DNA of 64,000 bases from Massilia agrisoli (GTDB taxonomy: Bacteria; Pseudomonadota; Gammaproteobacteria; Burkholderiales; Burkholderiaceae_D). Positions 10,395 to 19,438 of this stretch are shown one piece after another. Each line of letters begins with the position of its first letter. Within the stretch, counting starts at the first letter, position 1. Below the pieces are notes generated by a model. It was not told the origin of the DNA, searched no databases, and saw nothing but the letters and a program-made list of their open reading frames with translations. The stretch is taken from the NCBI RefSeq assembly GCF_020831365.1, contig NZ_JAJHPV010000009.1, forward strand, positions 1 through 64,000, read 5' to 3'. The position numbers and the translations under genes were made by a program.

Positions 10395-10955
10395 TTACAA
10401 CCGGCCGTGCTCTTCCTGCGCGGCCGGTTTTTCATTCGGGCCCGCCCACGCCGGCTCCGGCTGCGCGCCGGACAGCTCGCGCGCCACATTGGCGCAGGCC
10501 TCGACGTGCTTGTAGCCGAGGTGGCGGAACACGGCAAAGCCAATGCCCGCCGCGGCGATCGCCCCGGCAATCGGCACGAACTTGGTCGCCGACTTGGCGG
10601 CCGAGCGCATTCCCATCCGTTTGAACACGCCAAGCAGCAGTTCGCGCGACACAATCTTTCCCACTAACATTCCGCCGATGCCCACCGCCGCCTTGTAGGC
10701 GATCAGCTTGTGGCTGGGCTGCAGGCGGTCGATCTGCTCGGGCGTCAGTCCGAACGATGTATTCACCTCATCGACCAGTTTCGCGAACATCGACAGGTCC
10801 GACACCACATCGATACCCGGAATGGGAATCGCCGACACGCCCGCCGCCATCATCGCCTTGCGGCGCACCAACTGGCGGCAGCGTTCACGTACGTCATTGA
10901 TTTCTTTGCTGTTTACGGGGATCGGTCCCCATTGCGTCGCTTCGTAGCTGGTCAT
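10395..10955 (-). CDS. DUF697-like protein, 186 aa
   Basis: The central region resembles the DUF697/YcjF-type helical module: AAGVSAIPIPGIDVVSDL near 37-55, and glycine-rich hydrophobic segments KAAVGIGGMLVGKIVS near 88 and FVPIAGAIAAAGIGFAVFR near 125 that could be membrane-associated hairpins. The family often accompanies small GTPases, but none is adjacent here, and its function is unknown. The ATG at 10955 is well supported by GGGAGA eight bases upstream. The C-terminal tail is hydrophilic (PAWAGPNEKPAAQEEHGRL) and its codons include the minE terminator. Confidence 0.65.
   Translation of the reverse strand: MTSYEATQWGPIPVNSKEINDVRERCRQLVRRKAMMAAGVSAIPIPGIDVVSDLSMFAKLVDEVNTSFGLTPEQIDRLQPSHKLIAYKAAVGIGGMLVGKIVSRELLLGVFKRMGMRSAAKSATKFVPIAGAIAAAGIGFAVFRHLGYKHVEACANVARELSGAQPEPAWAGPNEKPAAQEEHGRL
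10399..10432 (+). terminator. Rho-independent terminator after minCDE
   Basis: The nine-base arms AACCGGCCG (10399-10407) and CGGCCGGTT (10421-10429) enclose a 13-base loop and run into a T tract. It lies inside the last codons of the convergent DUF697-like gene, so this stretch serves both as terminator and as coding DNA. Confidence 0.8.
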
Positions 10956-11047
10956 GTTCGCTCTCCCTGATTAAAAGTTTCCGTCGAGATTTATAAATAT
11001 TGAAATCACAGTTTTTACAGTGTACCTTGTTATAAATTTAGTACGGA

Positions 11048-11066
11048 GCACGGCTGGCTGCCGTGC
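11048..11066. other. Hairpin in AT-rich intergenic region
   Basis: The seven-base arms GCACGGC and GCCGTGC flank a five-base loop in the 246-base gap between the DUF697-like gene and the response regulator, both of which are transcribed away from it. The surrounding DNA is unusually AT-rich for this chromosome. No U tract follows, so a terminator role is not evident. Confidence 0.4.
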
Positions 11067-11158
11067 CTGCCTGCCCGCTTTTAGTAAAGAAGTGTCTCTA
11101 ATACGTCTTATTTTGTAAAAGGCTGTTATATTTCGAGTAACTATTCTTTAAATAAATG

Positions 11159-11189
11159 TAGGATGTGTCCTACAATGACGTTTTACGTC
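11159..11189. promoter_or_regulatory. Candidate promoter with two flanking operators
   Basis: A -10-like TACAAT (11171-11176) sits between two perfect inverted repeats: TAGGA-TGTG-TCCTA (11159-11172) and GACGT-TTT-ACGTC (11177-11189). The second covers the expected transcription start. The response-regulator ATG follows at 11202. The arrangement suggests autoregulation, but no good -35 box is visible. Confidence 0.45.
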
Positions 11190-11201
11190 AGACCAACCAT
11201 T

Positions 11202-11894
11202 ATGAGAATCGCAGTCCTCGACAACGATCGCAGCCAGGCAGACCTGATTTGCCAGGTACTGACTGCCGCCGGCCATTCCTGCCAGTCCTACGACAATGGC
11301 AAGGAGCTGCTCACCCATTTGCGCAAGGACAGTACCGACATGCTGATCCTCGACTGGCAGGTTGCTGACATGAGCGCGGTGGACGTGGTGCGCCGGGCGC
11401 GTGAAAAAATGCCTTCCCACCTGCCGATCATGTTCCTGACCAGCAGCGCGGGCGAGGACGACATCGTGGCCGGCGTGGGCGCCGGCGCCAGCGACTACAT
11501 GATCAAGCCGCTGCGCCGCGGCGAGCTGGTGGCGCGCGTGCAGGCCATGCTCAGGCGCGCCTACCCGTCGCAGAACGGCGCCGAGATGCTGCAGTTCGGC
11601 CCCTACGTGTTCGAAACCCGGCCGGGCCGCCTGCTGATGGACGGTTCCGTCATCGACGTGACCCACAAGGAGTTCTACCTGGCCCTGTTGTTCTTCCGGA
11701 ACATCGGACGCCCGCTGTCGCGCGCCTATATCCATGAAGCGGTGTGGATCCGCGAGACCGATGTACCGTCCCGCACCATGGACACCCACGTTTCGCGCGT
11801 ACGCAACAAGCTGCAGCTCAAGCCCGAGAACGGCTTCCGCCTGGTTCCGGTCTACAGCTACGGTTACCGGCTCGAAAAGCTGGGTGCCAGCTAA
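11202..11894 (+). CDS. OmpR/PhoB-type response regulator (orphan)
   Basis: Cytosolic DNA-binding regulator of 230 residues. The receiver domain (about 1-118) has the acidic cluster LDND at 6-9, phospho-acceptor Asp51 in LILDWQ, the conserved Thr/Ser in FLTSS and Lys102 in MIKPL. A winged-helix effector domain (about 125-228) ends in the family signature VPVYSYGYRLEKL. No histidine kinase is adjacent, so its partner is elsewhere. I chose ATG 11202 (MRIAVLDNDR) because the receiver fold begins there; an in-frame ATG at 11163 would add 13 residues overlapping the palindromic leader. Confidence 0.88.
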   Translation: MRIAVLDNDRSQADLICQVLTAAGHSCQSYDNGKELLTHLRKDSTDMLILDWQVADMSAVDVVRRAREKMPSHLPIMFLTSSAGEDDIVAGVGAGASDYMIKPLRRGELVARVQAMLRRAYPSQNGAEMLQFGPYVFETRPGRLLMDGSVIDVTHKEFYLALLFFRNIGRPLSRAYIHEAVWIRETDVPSRTMDTHVSRVRNKLQLKPENGFRLVPVYSYGYRLEKLGAS

Positions 11895-11911
11895 TTGCGT
11901 TCAGTTACCGG

Positions 11912-11986
11912 CGTCATTCCCGCGAAAGCGGGAATCCATGGGGCCGCTCACAGGGGCTATAGATTCCCGCCTTCGCGGGAACGACG
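11912..11986. repeat. REPIN doublet, CGTC-TTCCCGCG family (copy 2)
   Basis: Starts CGTCATTCCCGCGAAAGCGG, then a short divergent spacer, then an inverted unit ending TTCGCGGGAACGACG. It begins 17 bases after the response-regulator stop and lies upstream of the hemA promoter. Same family as 6120-6197. Confidence 0.9.
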
Positions 11987-12054
11987 TGTTTAGCCAAACC
12001 GTTTTCACAGTAGCAATACCGGGCTGTTCTGATGTAGGACCAGACCCGTCAAGG

Positions 12055-12060
12055 TATAAT
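12055..12060 (+). promoter_or_regulatory. Candidate -10 box for hemA
   Basis: A perfect TATAAT stands 29 bases before the hemA ATG. A matching -35 hexamer is not obvious, so activation by another factor or a weak promoter is possible. A start near 12067 would leave a leader of about 23 bases. Confidence 0.5.
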
Positions 12061-12089
12061 GACGGTACCACACCGCATAATGTACAGAC

Positions 12090-13364
12090 ATGCAACTCCT
12101 CGCCGTTGGCCTGAACCACAACACCGCACCGGTCTCGATTCGCGAGCAGCTGGCGCTGGCGCCTGACCAGCTCGGCCAGGCGGTACAGGCTGCGCGCGGG
12201 TGGTTTGCCAGGCTGGACTCGCGCGGCAGCGACGAAGCGGCCATCCTGTCAACCTGCAACCGCACCGAGATGTACGCGGCCAGCCAGGTGCCCGATCCGC
12301 TCGACGCCAGCGCCCACTTCCTGGCCAGCTACCACCGCCTGGCCTTTGCCGAACTGCGCCCGCACCTGTACATGCTGCCCCAGGGCGAAGCCGTGCGCCA
12401 TGCGTTCCGGGTCGCTTCCGGCCTCGATTCGATGGTGCTGGGCGAGCCGCAGATCCTCGGCCAGATGAAGGACGCGGTGCGCCACGCCGACGAGGCGGGC
12501 GGCCTTGGCACCTACCTGCACCAGCTGTTCCAGCGCAGCTTCTCGGTGGCCAAGGAAGTGCGCAGCACCACCGAAATCGGCGCCCACAGCGTGTCGATGG
12601 CCGCCGCCGCGGTGCGCCTGTCGCAGCGCATCTTCGACAAGGTCGCCGACCAGAACGTGCTGTTCATCGGCGCCGGCGAAATGATCGAGCTGTGCGCGAC
12701 CCACTTCGCGGCCCAGAACCCGAAAAGCATCACGATCGCCAACCGCACCATGCAGCGCGGCGAGGCGCTGGCGCACCGTTTCAACGGCCGCGCCATCGCA
12801 CTGTCAGCCCTGCCCGAGCAGCTGCCGCAGTTCGACATCGTCATCTCGTGCACCGCATCGACCCTGCCGCTGATCGGCCTCGGACTGGTGGAGCGCGCGC
12901 TCAAGGCGCGCCGCCACAAGCCGATGTTCATGGTCGACCTGGCGGTGCCGCGCGATATCGAAGCGGAAGTCGCGCGCCTTGACGACGCCTTCCTGTACAC
13001 CGTCGACGACCTCGGCCAGGTGGTACAGACCGGCATCGAAAGCCGCCAGGCAGCCGTCTCGCAGGCTGAAGCCATCATCGAAACGCGGGTTCAGTCCTTC
13101 ATGCACTGGATGGACGACCGCGCCGTGGTCCCGGTCATCCAGGACATCCAGGAAAACAGCGAAGCGATGCGCCTGTTCGAACTCGAACGCGCGCGCAAGA
13201 TGCTGGCGCGCGGCGAAGACGTCGAGGCGGTGCTCGAAGCGCTGTCCAAGGGCCTGACCGCCAAATTCCTGCACGGCCCGCAGCAGGCGCTGCACCGCGC
13301 CCAGGGCGACGAGCGCGCCCGCCTCGCGTCGCTGCTGCCGCAGCTGTTCCGCGGCCGCCGTTAG
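12090..13364 (+). CDS. hemA: Glutamyl-tRNA reductase
   Basis: NADPH-dependent reduction of glutamyl-tRNA(Glu) to glutamate-1-semialdehyde, the committed step of C5-pathway haem synthesis. The 424-residue protein has the N-terminal catalytic domain with nucleophile Cys56 in [12 protein letters not shown], the NADPH-binding domain with [12 protein letters not shown] near 188, and a C-terminal dimerisation helix bundle. [13 protein letters not shown] at the N-terminus is diagnostic. It heads the hemA-prfA-dsbB-prmC run, with prfA 88 bases downstream. Confidence 0.97.
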   Translation: MQLLAVGLNHNTAPVSIREQLALAPDQLGQAVQAARGWFARLDSRGSDEAAILSTCNRTEMYAASQVPDPLDASAHFLASYHRLAFAELRPHLYMLPQGEAVRHAFRVASGLDSMVLGEPQILGQMKDAVRHADEAGGLGTYLHQLFQRSFSVAKEVRSTTEIGAHSVSMAAAAVRLSQRIFDKVADQNVLFIGAGEMIELCATHFAAQNPKSITIANRTMQRGEALAHRFNGRAIALSALPEQLPQFDIVISCTASTLPLIGLGLVERALKARRHKPMFMVDLAVPRDIEAEVARLDDAFLYTVDDLGQVVQTGIESRQAAVSQAEAIIETRVQSFMHWMDDRAVVPVIQDIQENSEAMRLFELERARKMLARGEDVEAVLEALSKGLTAKFLHGPQQALHRAQGDERARLASLLPQLFRGRR

Positions 13365-13452
13365 CGCCCTGCCCCCGCTGTGCCGCGCCTGGCGCGGCGA
13401 TCTGCATGCCTGCGCGCCCCGCGCATCTCCTACACCTTTTTAGAACAGCCCT

Positions 13453-14529
13453 ATGAAACCATCGATGCTGGCCAAGCTGGACCAACTGGCCAACCGCCTT
13501 GTGGAACTGGACGAACTCCTGATGCACCAGGAAGCCACGTCAAACATGGACACCTACCGCAAGATGACGCGCGAGCACGCCGAGATCGGCCCGCTGGTGG
13601 CGCTGTACAAGGACTTCCAGAGGGCCCAGGCCGACATCGCCGAAGCACAGGAGATGCTGCAAGACCCGGACATGAAGGACTTCGCGCAGGAAGAAATCGA
13701 GGCCGGCAAGGCGCGCGTGGCGGGACTGGAACTGGACCTGCAGAAGATGCTGCTGCCGAAGGACGTCAACGACGAGCGCAACATCTTCCTTGAGATTCGC
13801 GCCGGCACCGGCGGCGACGAGTCGGCGCTGTTCGCCGGCGACCTGCTGCGCATGTACACCCGCTTCGCCGAGCGTAACCGCTGGCAGGTCGAGATGGTGT
13901 CGGAGTCGCCGTCCGACCTGGGCGGCTACCGCGAAGTCATCGTGCGCCTGGTCGGCAATGGCGCCTACTCCAAGCTCAAGTTCGAGTCGGGCGGCCACCG
14001 CGTCCAGCGCGTGCCGGCCACCGAGACCCAGGGCCGCATCCACACCTCGGCCTGCACCGTGGCCGTGATGCCCGAAGCCGATGAAGTCGAGGACGTCAAC
14101 ATCAATCCGGCCGACCTGCGCATCGACACCTACCGCGCATCGGGCGCCGGCGGGCAGCACATCAACAAGACCGATTCGGCGGTGCGCATCACCCACCTGC
14201 CGACCGGGATCGTGGTGGAATGCCAGGACGACCGCAGCCAGCACAAGAACAAGGCGTCGGCGCTGAAGGTGCTGGCCGCGCGCATCAAGGACGTGCAGCT
14301 GCGCGAGCAGCAGTCGAAGGAAGCGGCCACCCGCAAGAGCCTGATCGGCTCGGGCGACCGCAGCGAGCGCATCCGCACCTACAACTTCCCGCAGGGCCGC
14401 ATGACCGACCACCGCATCAACCTGACCCTGTACAAGCTCGACTTCATCATGGACGGCGACCTGACCGAGCTGACCAACGCGCTGGCGGCCGAACACCAGG
14501 CCGAACTGCTGGCGGCGCTGGGCGATTAA
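13453..14529 (+). CDS. prfA: Peptide chain release factor 1
   Basis: Recognises UAA and UAG codons and triggers peptide release. The 358-residue protein shows the RF1 codon-recognition tripeptide PAT at 188-190 and the catalytic GGQ at 233-235 in [18 protein letters not shown], whose Gln is methylated by PrmC. The PAT tripeptide separates it from RF2. Its methylase gene prmC is two genes downstream. Confidence 0.97.
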   Translation: MKPSMLAKLDQLANRLVELDELLMHQEATSNMDTYRKMTREHAEIGPLVALYKDFQRAQADIAEAQEMLQDPDMKDFAQEEIEAGKARVAGLELDLQKMLLPKDVNDERNIFLEIRAGTGGDESALFAGDLLRMYTRFAERNRWQVEMVSESPSDLGGYREVIVRLVGNGAYSKLKFESGGHRVQRVPATETQGRIHTSACTVAVMPEADEVEDVNINPADLRIDTYRASGAGGQHINKTDSAVRITHLPTGIVVECQDDRSQHKNKASALKVLAARIKDVQLREQQSKEAATRKSLIGSGDRSERIRTYNFPQGRMTDHRINLTLYKLDFIMDGDLTELTNALAAEHQAELLAALGD

Positions 14530-14592
14530 GCCAGCAATAAGTTTGCACAGCAATAATAGATAAAATTTAACAACCCTTCACTGGACGAGACG

Positions 14593-15063
14593 ATGCCCAA
14601 CAACCGCACCCTGCTCCTGGCCGTAGCCGCAACCTGTTTTGCGCTGGTCGGGTTTGCCCTTTACCTGCAGCACGCCAAGGATATGCTCCCCTGCCCCCTG
14701 TGCGTGATCCAGCGTTACGCCTTCCTGGCGGCGGGCATCTTCAGCCTGGTGGCCGCGTTGGCGAACAAGCCGAAGGTCTGGACCGTCCTCGCCGCGGCCG
14801 GCGCGCTGACCGGCATCGGCTATGTCGCCAAGCACCTGTACGTGCTGGCCAACCCGGGCTTCTCGTGCGGCATCGACCCGATGGAGACCTTCCTCAACAA
14901 GATCCCGACCGCCGAAGTCATGCCGTGGCTGTTCCGCGCCGACGGCCTGTGCGAAGACGCGCGCGACACCCTGTTCGGCCTGTCGATCCCGCAGTGGTCG
15001 GGGGTCTGGTTCGTCATCATCACCATCGCGCTGCTGTTCGCGCTGGTGCGCCGCAGCCGCTGA
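14593..15063 (+). CDS. dsbB: Disulfide bond formation protein DsbB
   Basis: Inner-membrane quinone reductase that reoxidises DsbA. The 156-residue protein has four hydrophobic segments, the first redox pair C34-PL-C37 in CPLCVIQRYAF, and the second periplasmic pair at about C92 and C120. The stop codon overlaps the prmC start (TGATG). Its place between prfA and prmC is not functionally explained by either neighbour. Confidence 0.92.
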   Translation: MPNNRTLLLAVAATCFALVGFALYLQHAKDMLPCPLCVIQRYAFLAAGIFSLVAALANKPKVWTVLAAAGALTGIGYVAKHLYVLANPGFSCGIDPMETFLNKIPTAEVMPWLFRADGLCEDARDTLFGLSIPQWSGVWFVIITIALLFALVRRSR

Positions 15064-15884
15064 TGGATGTCAAGGCTGGCGCCACGGTCGCGGCGCTGCA
15101 GGCGGGGCTGCCGCTTGAGCCGCTGGAGAACCGCATCCTGCTGTGCCACGCGCTCGGCCTGACCCGGGTCGGCCTGATCACCCAGTCCGAACGCACGATC
15201 ACCGATACCGAAGCGGCCACGCTTGCGGCGCTGGTCGAGCGCCGCCTGCACGGCGAGCCGATCGCCTACATCGTCGGCCGGCGCGAGTTCTTCGGGCTCG
15301 ACTTCCGGGTCACCAGCGCGGTGCTGATTCCCCGTCCCGACACCGAACTGCTGGTTGAACTGGCACTGGCCCACTTGCCGCAGCAAGGGCGGGTGCTCGA
15401 CATGGGCACCGGCAGCGGCGCCATCGCCGTCGCGATCGCCCACACGCGCCGCGACGCCCAGGTGACGGCACTCGACGTCAGCCCCGCCGCGCTCGACATC
15501 GCGCGCCAGAACGCCGTCACCAACGGCGCCCGCGTGCGCCTGGTGCAAAGCGACTGGTTTGCCGCGATTTCCGGCGAACGCTTCGACATGGTGGTGTCCA
15601 ACCCGCCGTATATCGCCAAAGGCGACGCGCACTTGTCCCAGGGCGACCTGCGCTTTGAACCGAGCGGCGCGCTGACCGACCATGCCGATGGCCTGTCGGC
15701 GCTGCGCATCATCATCGCAGGCGCCCCCGGCCACCTCGAACCCGGCGGCTGGCTGCTGATGGAACACGGCTACGACCAGGCCGCGCAGGTGCGACAGTTA
15801 CTGGAAGAACACGGATATGTCGACGTAGCAAGCTGGCGCGACCTGGCCGGAATCGAGCGTGTCACCGGCGGGCGCGCACCGTAG
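15063..15884 (+). CDS. prmC: Release factor glutamine N5-methyltransferase
   Basis: Methylates the GGQ glutamine of release factors using S-adenosylmethionine. The 273-residue protein has a helical N-terminal domain, the SAM-binding motif VLDMGTGSGAIAVAI near 111-125 and the catalytic NPPY at 180-183. The ATG at 15063 overlaps the dsbB stop by one base, so it is translated by coupling. The frame is open further upstream inside dsbB, but homology begins at MDVKAGATVAALQ. Confidence 0.95.
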   Translation: MDVKAGATVAALQAGLPLEPLENRILLCHALGLTRVGLITQSERTITDTEAATLAALVERRLHGEPIAYIVGRREFFGLDFRVTSAVLIPRPDTELLVELALAHLPQQGRVLDMGTGSGAIAVAIAHTRRDAQVTALDVSPAALDIARQNAVTNGARVRLVQSDWFAAISGERFDMVVSNPPYIAKGDAHLSQGDLRFEPSGALTDHADGLSALRIIIAGAPGHLEPGGWLLMEHGYDQAAQVRQLLEEHGYVDVASWRDLAGIERVTGGRAP

Positions 15885-15941
15885 GCGCTACCCGCCATGT
15901 TAGCCTTTGCTAGAATGGCTACCCACCCCAGGGAGCTCTGC

Positions 15942-17729
15942 ATGCGCAAACTGTTCGCCATCTGTGTTTTCTCCTTGCTGCCGCTGGTGGCGGGGGCCGT
16001 GGACACGGCGGAACAACAGGCGCGGGCGCTGTTTACGGCAGACTGGCAGTGGCGCCTGCAGGCACGTCCCGACTACGCCACCGCCATTGGCGAACACCGT
16101 TTCAACCATACGCTGTCCGACACCTCGCTGGCCGCCAGCCGCGCGGCCTTGCTGCACCACCGCGCCATGCTGCAGCAGGCGCGCGCCATCGCCACCGAGC
16201 GCCTGCAGGGCCAGGACCGGCTGTCGCTTGAGCTGTTCATCCACGAGCAGGAAGAAATCCTCAGGCAGCTGGCGTTCTATCCCTACCAGCTGCAGCCCAT
16301 CTCGAACCAGGACGGCCTGCACATCCGTTTTGCGCAGATGGTCGCCTCGACGCCGTTTGCGTCCGAGAGCGACTACCGCAACTACCTCGCGCGCCTCGAC
16401 GCCGTGCCGGCCCATGTGGACGGCCTGGTTGAACAGATGCGCGAAGGGATGGTCACCGGCTGGGTCGCACCCAAGACCACAATGGCCGGCGTGCCGGCCA
16501 TGCTGCGCGCCATGCGCGAATCGATCGAAAGCGGCCCGCTGGCCGCGCCCTTTGGCAGCATACCGGCCACCATCACGCCGGCCGCGCGCGAGGAGTTCGC
16601 CGCCGCCGGGCCGGCGGCGCTGCGCACCAAAGTCGCTCCCGCGCTGCAGGCGCTCGAAGCGTTCATCCGCACCGAGTACCTGCCCGCCGCGCGCGACACC
16701 ATATCCGCATCTGCCCTGCCCGGCGGCGCGGAATACTACGCATTGCTGGTGGCGCAGCAGACCGGCGGCTCGCTGGCGCCGCTGGACGTGCACGCCCTCG
16801 GCCTGCGCGAAGTCGACCGCATCCGCGCGCTCATGCGCGGCACGATCGCGCGTACCGGCTTTCACGGCTCGTTTGCCCAGTTCTCCGCGTTCGCCAACAG
16901 CGACAGGCGCTTGTTCTTCAAGTCCCCCGACAAGCTGCTGGCGCGCTACCGCAAGGTGATGGGACGCGCCAACGCCCGGCTTGGGCGGCTGTTCCTGACG
17001 CTGCCCGCCGAAGACCTGGTCGTCAAGCCGGCCGCGCGCGAAAACGGCGAGGCAGTCGGCGGCGCCTACTATGAAGAGGGCAGCGCCTTGCGCCCGGCCG
17101 GGCTGGTGGTCAATACCGCGCGGCTCGATGCGCGCCCGATCTGGGAGGTCGAGGCGCTGGCCCTGCACGAGGGCGTGCCGGGGCATCACCTCCAGGTCGC
17201 GCGCGCGCACCAGCTGGCGGGGCTGCCGGCGTTTCGCCGCCACGCCTGGTACCCTGCCTTCGGCGAAGGCTGGGCGCTGTACGCCGAGTCGCTGGGCTAC
17301 GAGATGGGCTTCTACAAGGATGCCTTTTCGGCCTTCGGCCAGCTCAATTCCGAACTGCTGCGCGCGGCGCGGATGGTGGCCGACACCGGCATCCACGCCA
17401 TGGGCTGGTCGCGCCAGCAGGCCATCGACTACCTCAACGCCAACACCGCCAACGCGCTGGCCGACAATGAAATCGAAGTGGACCGCTACATCGCGCAGCC
17501 AGCGAAAGCACTGGCGTACAAGGCCGGCCAGCTGCGCATCCAGGCGCTGCGGGCGCGCGCGCAAATGGTGTTGGGCGAGCGCTTCGACGTGCGCCAGTTC
17601 CACGAAGCGGTGCTGGGCAATGGCGCGCTGCCGCTGCCGATCCTGGAGCGCCAGGTCGGGCGCTGGATCGAGGAATCGCTGGAAGCGGCGTCCCATCCCG
17701 CCCCTGCGCGAGCGGCAAATGGGAGCTGA
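15942..17729 (+). CDS. Exported DUF885 family protein (putative metallopeptidase)
   Basis: A 595-residue protein with a clear signal peptide (MRKLFAICVFSLLPLVAGAV). The motif HEGVPGHHLQVAR at about 408 is the metal-binding HExxxHH-type signature of DUF885, a family distantly related to M32-like zinc peptidases. FGEGWALYAESLG follows, supplying the downstream Glu typical of the family. The substrate is unknown. I chose ATG 15942 because GGGAG lies six bases upstream and the signal peptide starts there; the frame is open upstream to 15897. Confidence 0.85.
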   Translation: MRKLFAICVFSLLPLVAGAVDTAEQQARALFTADWQWRLQARPDYATAIGEHRFNHTLSDTSLAASRAALLHHRAMLQQARAIATERLQGQDRLSLELFIHEQEEILRQLAFYPYQLQPISNQDGLHIRFAQMVASTPFASESDYRNYLARLDAVPAHVDGLVEQMREGMVTGWVAPKTTMAGVPAMLRAMRESIESGPLAAPFGSIPATITPAAREEFAAAGPAALRTKVAPALQALEAFIRTEYLPAARDTISASALPGGAEYYALLVAQQTGGSLAPLDVHALGLREVDRIRALMRGTIARTGFHGSFAQFSAFANSDRRLFFKSPDKLLARYRKVMGRANARLGRLFLTLPAEDLVVKPAARENGEAVGGAYYEEGSALRPAGLVVNTARLDARPIWEVEALALHEGVPGHHLQVARAHQLAGLPAFRRHAWYPAFGEGWALYAESLGYEMGFYKDAFSAFGQLNSELLRAARMVADTGIHAMGWSRQQAIDYLNANTANALADNEIEVDRYIAQPAKALAYKAGQLRIQALRARAQMVLGERFDVRQFHEAVLGNGALPLPILERQVGRWIEESLEAASHPAPARAANGS

Positions 17730-17832
17730 AAATAAGGTGGGTCAGCAAAATCGGGAGACGCCAGACGCAGTCCCCGATTTTCGGTTAATCTCTGCACAAC
17801 TCACAACTTAGCAGTAGAAGAAAGGATCCCAA

Positions 17833-19425
17833 GTGTCCAACCAATTAAGCCGCCGCCTGGCACTTCTCGACGACGACGAGCACCGTTCCATCCTGGGCCA
17901 GGGACTGCGCGGGATCGAGCGTGAAACGCTGCGCATTGACCCGCGCGGCAAGCTCGCGGCGACCATGCATCCGGTAGCGCTGGGATCCGCGCTCACCCAC
18001 CCGCAAATCACCACCGACTACGCTGAAGCCCTGCTGGAATTTATCACCCCGGCGGAACACGACATCGCCACCACCTTGCACCAGCTCGACGCGATCCACC
18101 GCTTCGCCTACCAGCACATGGGCGACGAGATGCTGTGGAGCGAATCGATGCCATGCGAGCTGCCGGAGGAAGAAGATATCCAGATCGCGTACTACGGCAC
18201 GTCCAACATCGGCATGCTCAAGCACGTGTACCGACGTGGCCTGGCGCTGCGCTACGGGAAGGCGATGCAGTGCATCGCCGGCATCCATTACAACTACTCG
18301 CTCCCTGAAAAATTCTGGCAGCTGCTGTCGGCCAACGAAGGCATACCCGAAGAACGCCGCTGCCCGCTGCGCGACTTCCAGTCGGAAGGCTATATCGCCA
18401 CCATCCGCAACTTCCGCCGTTACAGCTGGCTGCTGATGTACCTGTTCGGCGCCTCGCCGGCGCTGTCGAAAAGCTTCCTGCGCGGCCGCCCGAACAACCT
18501 CGAAACGCTGTCCGAAGATACCCTGTTCCTGCCGTATGCCACCAGCCTGCGCATGAGCGACCTCGGTTACCAGAACGCCGCGCAGTCGGGCCTGACCCCG
18601 CACGAGAATTCGCTCGAAAGCTACGTCACCACCCTGATGGATGCGGTCAACCGCCCCTACCCGCCTTACCAGGAGCTTGGCACCAAGAAGGACGGCGAGT
18701 GGATCCAGCTGTCGACCAACGTGCTGCAGATCGAGAATGAATACTATTCGACGATCCGCCCGAAGCGCGTGATCCGCACCGGCGAACGCCCGGTGCAGGC
18801 CCTGTGCCGCCGCGGCGTCCAGTACATCGAGGTGCGCTGCCTTGACGTCGACCCGTTCGAACCGGTCGGCATCAGCGTCGAAACGGGCCGCTTCCTCGAC
18901 GCCTTCCTGCTGTTCTGCGCGCTAGACGAGAGCCCGGTGATCGATGGCATCGAAAGCCAGGTCCACGCGCGTAACTTCTCGCGTACCGTCAAGGAAGGCC
19001 GCAAGCCTGGCCTGACCCTGACCCGCCATGGCGAGGAAGTCCCGCTGCAGGAATGGGCGCGCGAACTGATCGACCGCATCCGGCCGATTGCCGCGCTGCT
19101 CGACGAGCAGCACAACGAAGCCGGCGTGCACGCGGCGTCGCTGGCGGTGCAGGAGGCGAAGATCGCCAACCCGGCGCTGACGCCATCGGCGCGCGTGCTC
19201 GAAGAAGTGCGCGCGCTCGGCTCCAGTGCGGCCTTTGGCCTTCGCCAGAGCGAACTGCACGCGGCCTGGTTCCGCGAAAGCCCGTTGATGCCGGCCGAAG
19301 AAGCGATGTTCGCCGAGATGGCGGCCGCGTCGCTGGCCGAACAGGCGCGCATCGAACAGACGGACACCGGCAGCTTCGACGACTTTGTCGCCGCCTACAA
19401 CAGCAGCACCCTGTGCGGCGACTAA
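17833..19425 (+). CDS. gshA: Glutamate-cysteine ligase
   Basis: ATP-dependent ligase forming gamma-glutamylcysteine, the first step of glutathione synthesis. The 530-residue protein is of the enterobacterial GshA type ([12 protein letters not shown] near 24, [12 protein letters not shown] near 104, GIHYNYSLP near 150). It is cytosolic. The start is GTG, with AAGGA six bases upstream. gshB is not in the window. The HDAC-family gene begins 14 bases after its stop. Confidence 0.95.
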   Translation: MSNQLSRRLALLDDDEHRSILGQGLRGIERETLRIDPRGKLAATMHPVALGSALTHPQITTDYAEALLEFITPAEHDIATTLHQLDAIHRFAYQHMGDEMLWSESMPCELPEEEDIQIAYYGTSNIGMLKHVYRRGLALRYGKAMQCIAGIHYNYSLPEKFWQLLSANEGIPEERRCPLRDFQSEGYIATIRNFRRYSWLLMYLFGASPALSKSFLRGRPNNLETLSEDTLFLPYATSLRMSDLGYQNAAQSGLTPHENSLESYVTTLMDAVNRPYPPYQELGTKKDGEWIQLSTNVLQIENEYYSTIRPKRVIRTGERPVQALCRRGVQYIEVRCLDVDPFEPVGISVETGRFLDAFLLFCALDESPVIDGIESQVHARNFSRTVKEGRKPGLTLTRHGEEVPLQEWARELIDRIRPIAALLDEQHNEAGVHAASLAVQEAKIANPALTPSARVLEEVRALGSSAAFGLRQSELHAAWFRESPLMPAEEAMFAEMAAASLAEQARIEQTDTGSFDDFVAAYNSSTLCGD

Positions 19426-19438
19426 TCGAAGGCCCCGC

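Noticed and set aside
14543-14566. Promoter for dsbB from TTGCAC and TAAAAT
   Set aside because: The spacing is only 12 bases, too short for a sigma-70 promoter.
15900-17696. A 598-codon minus-strand frame opposite the DUF885 gene
   Set aside because: Long antisense frames are expected in DNA this GC-rich; composition is Arg/Ala/Gln-heavy without domains.
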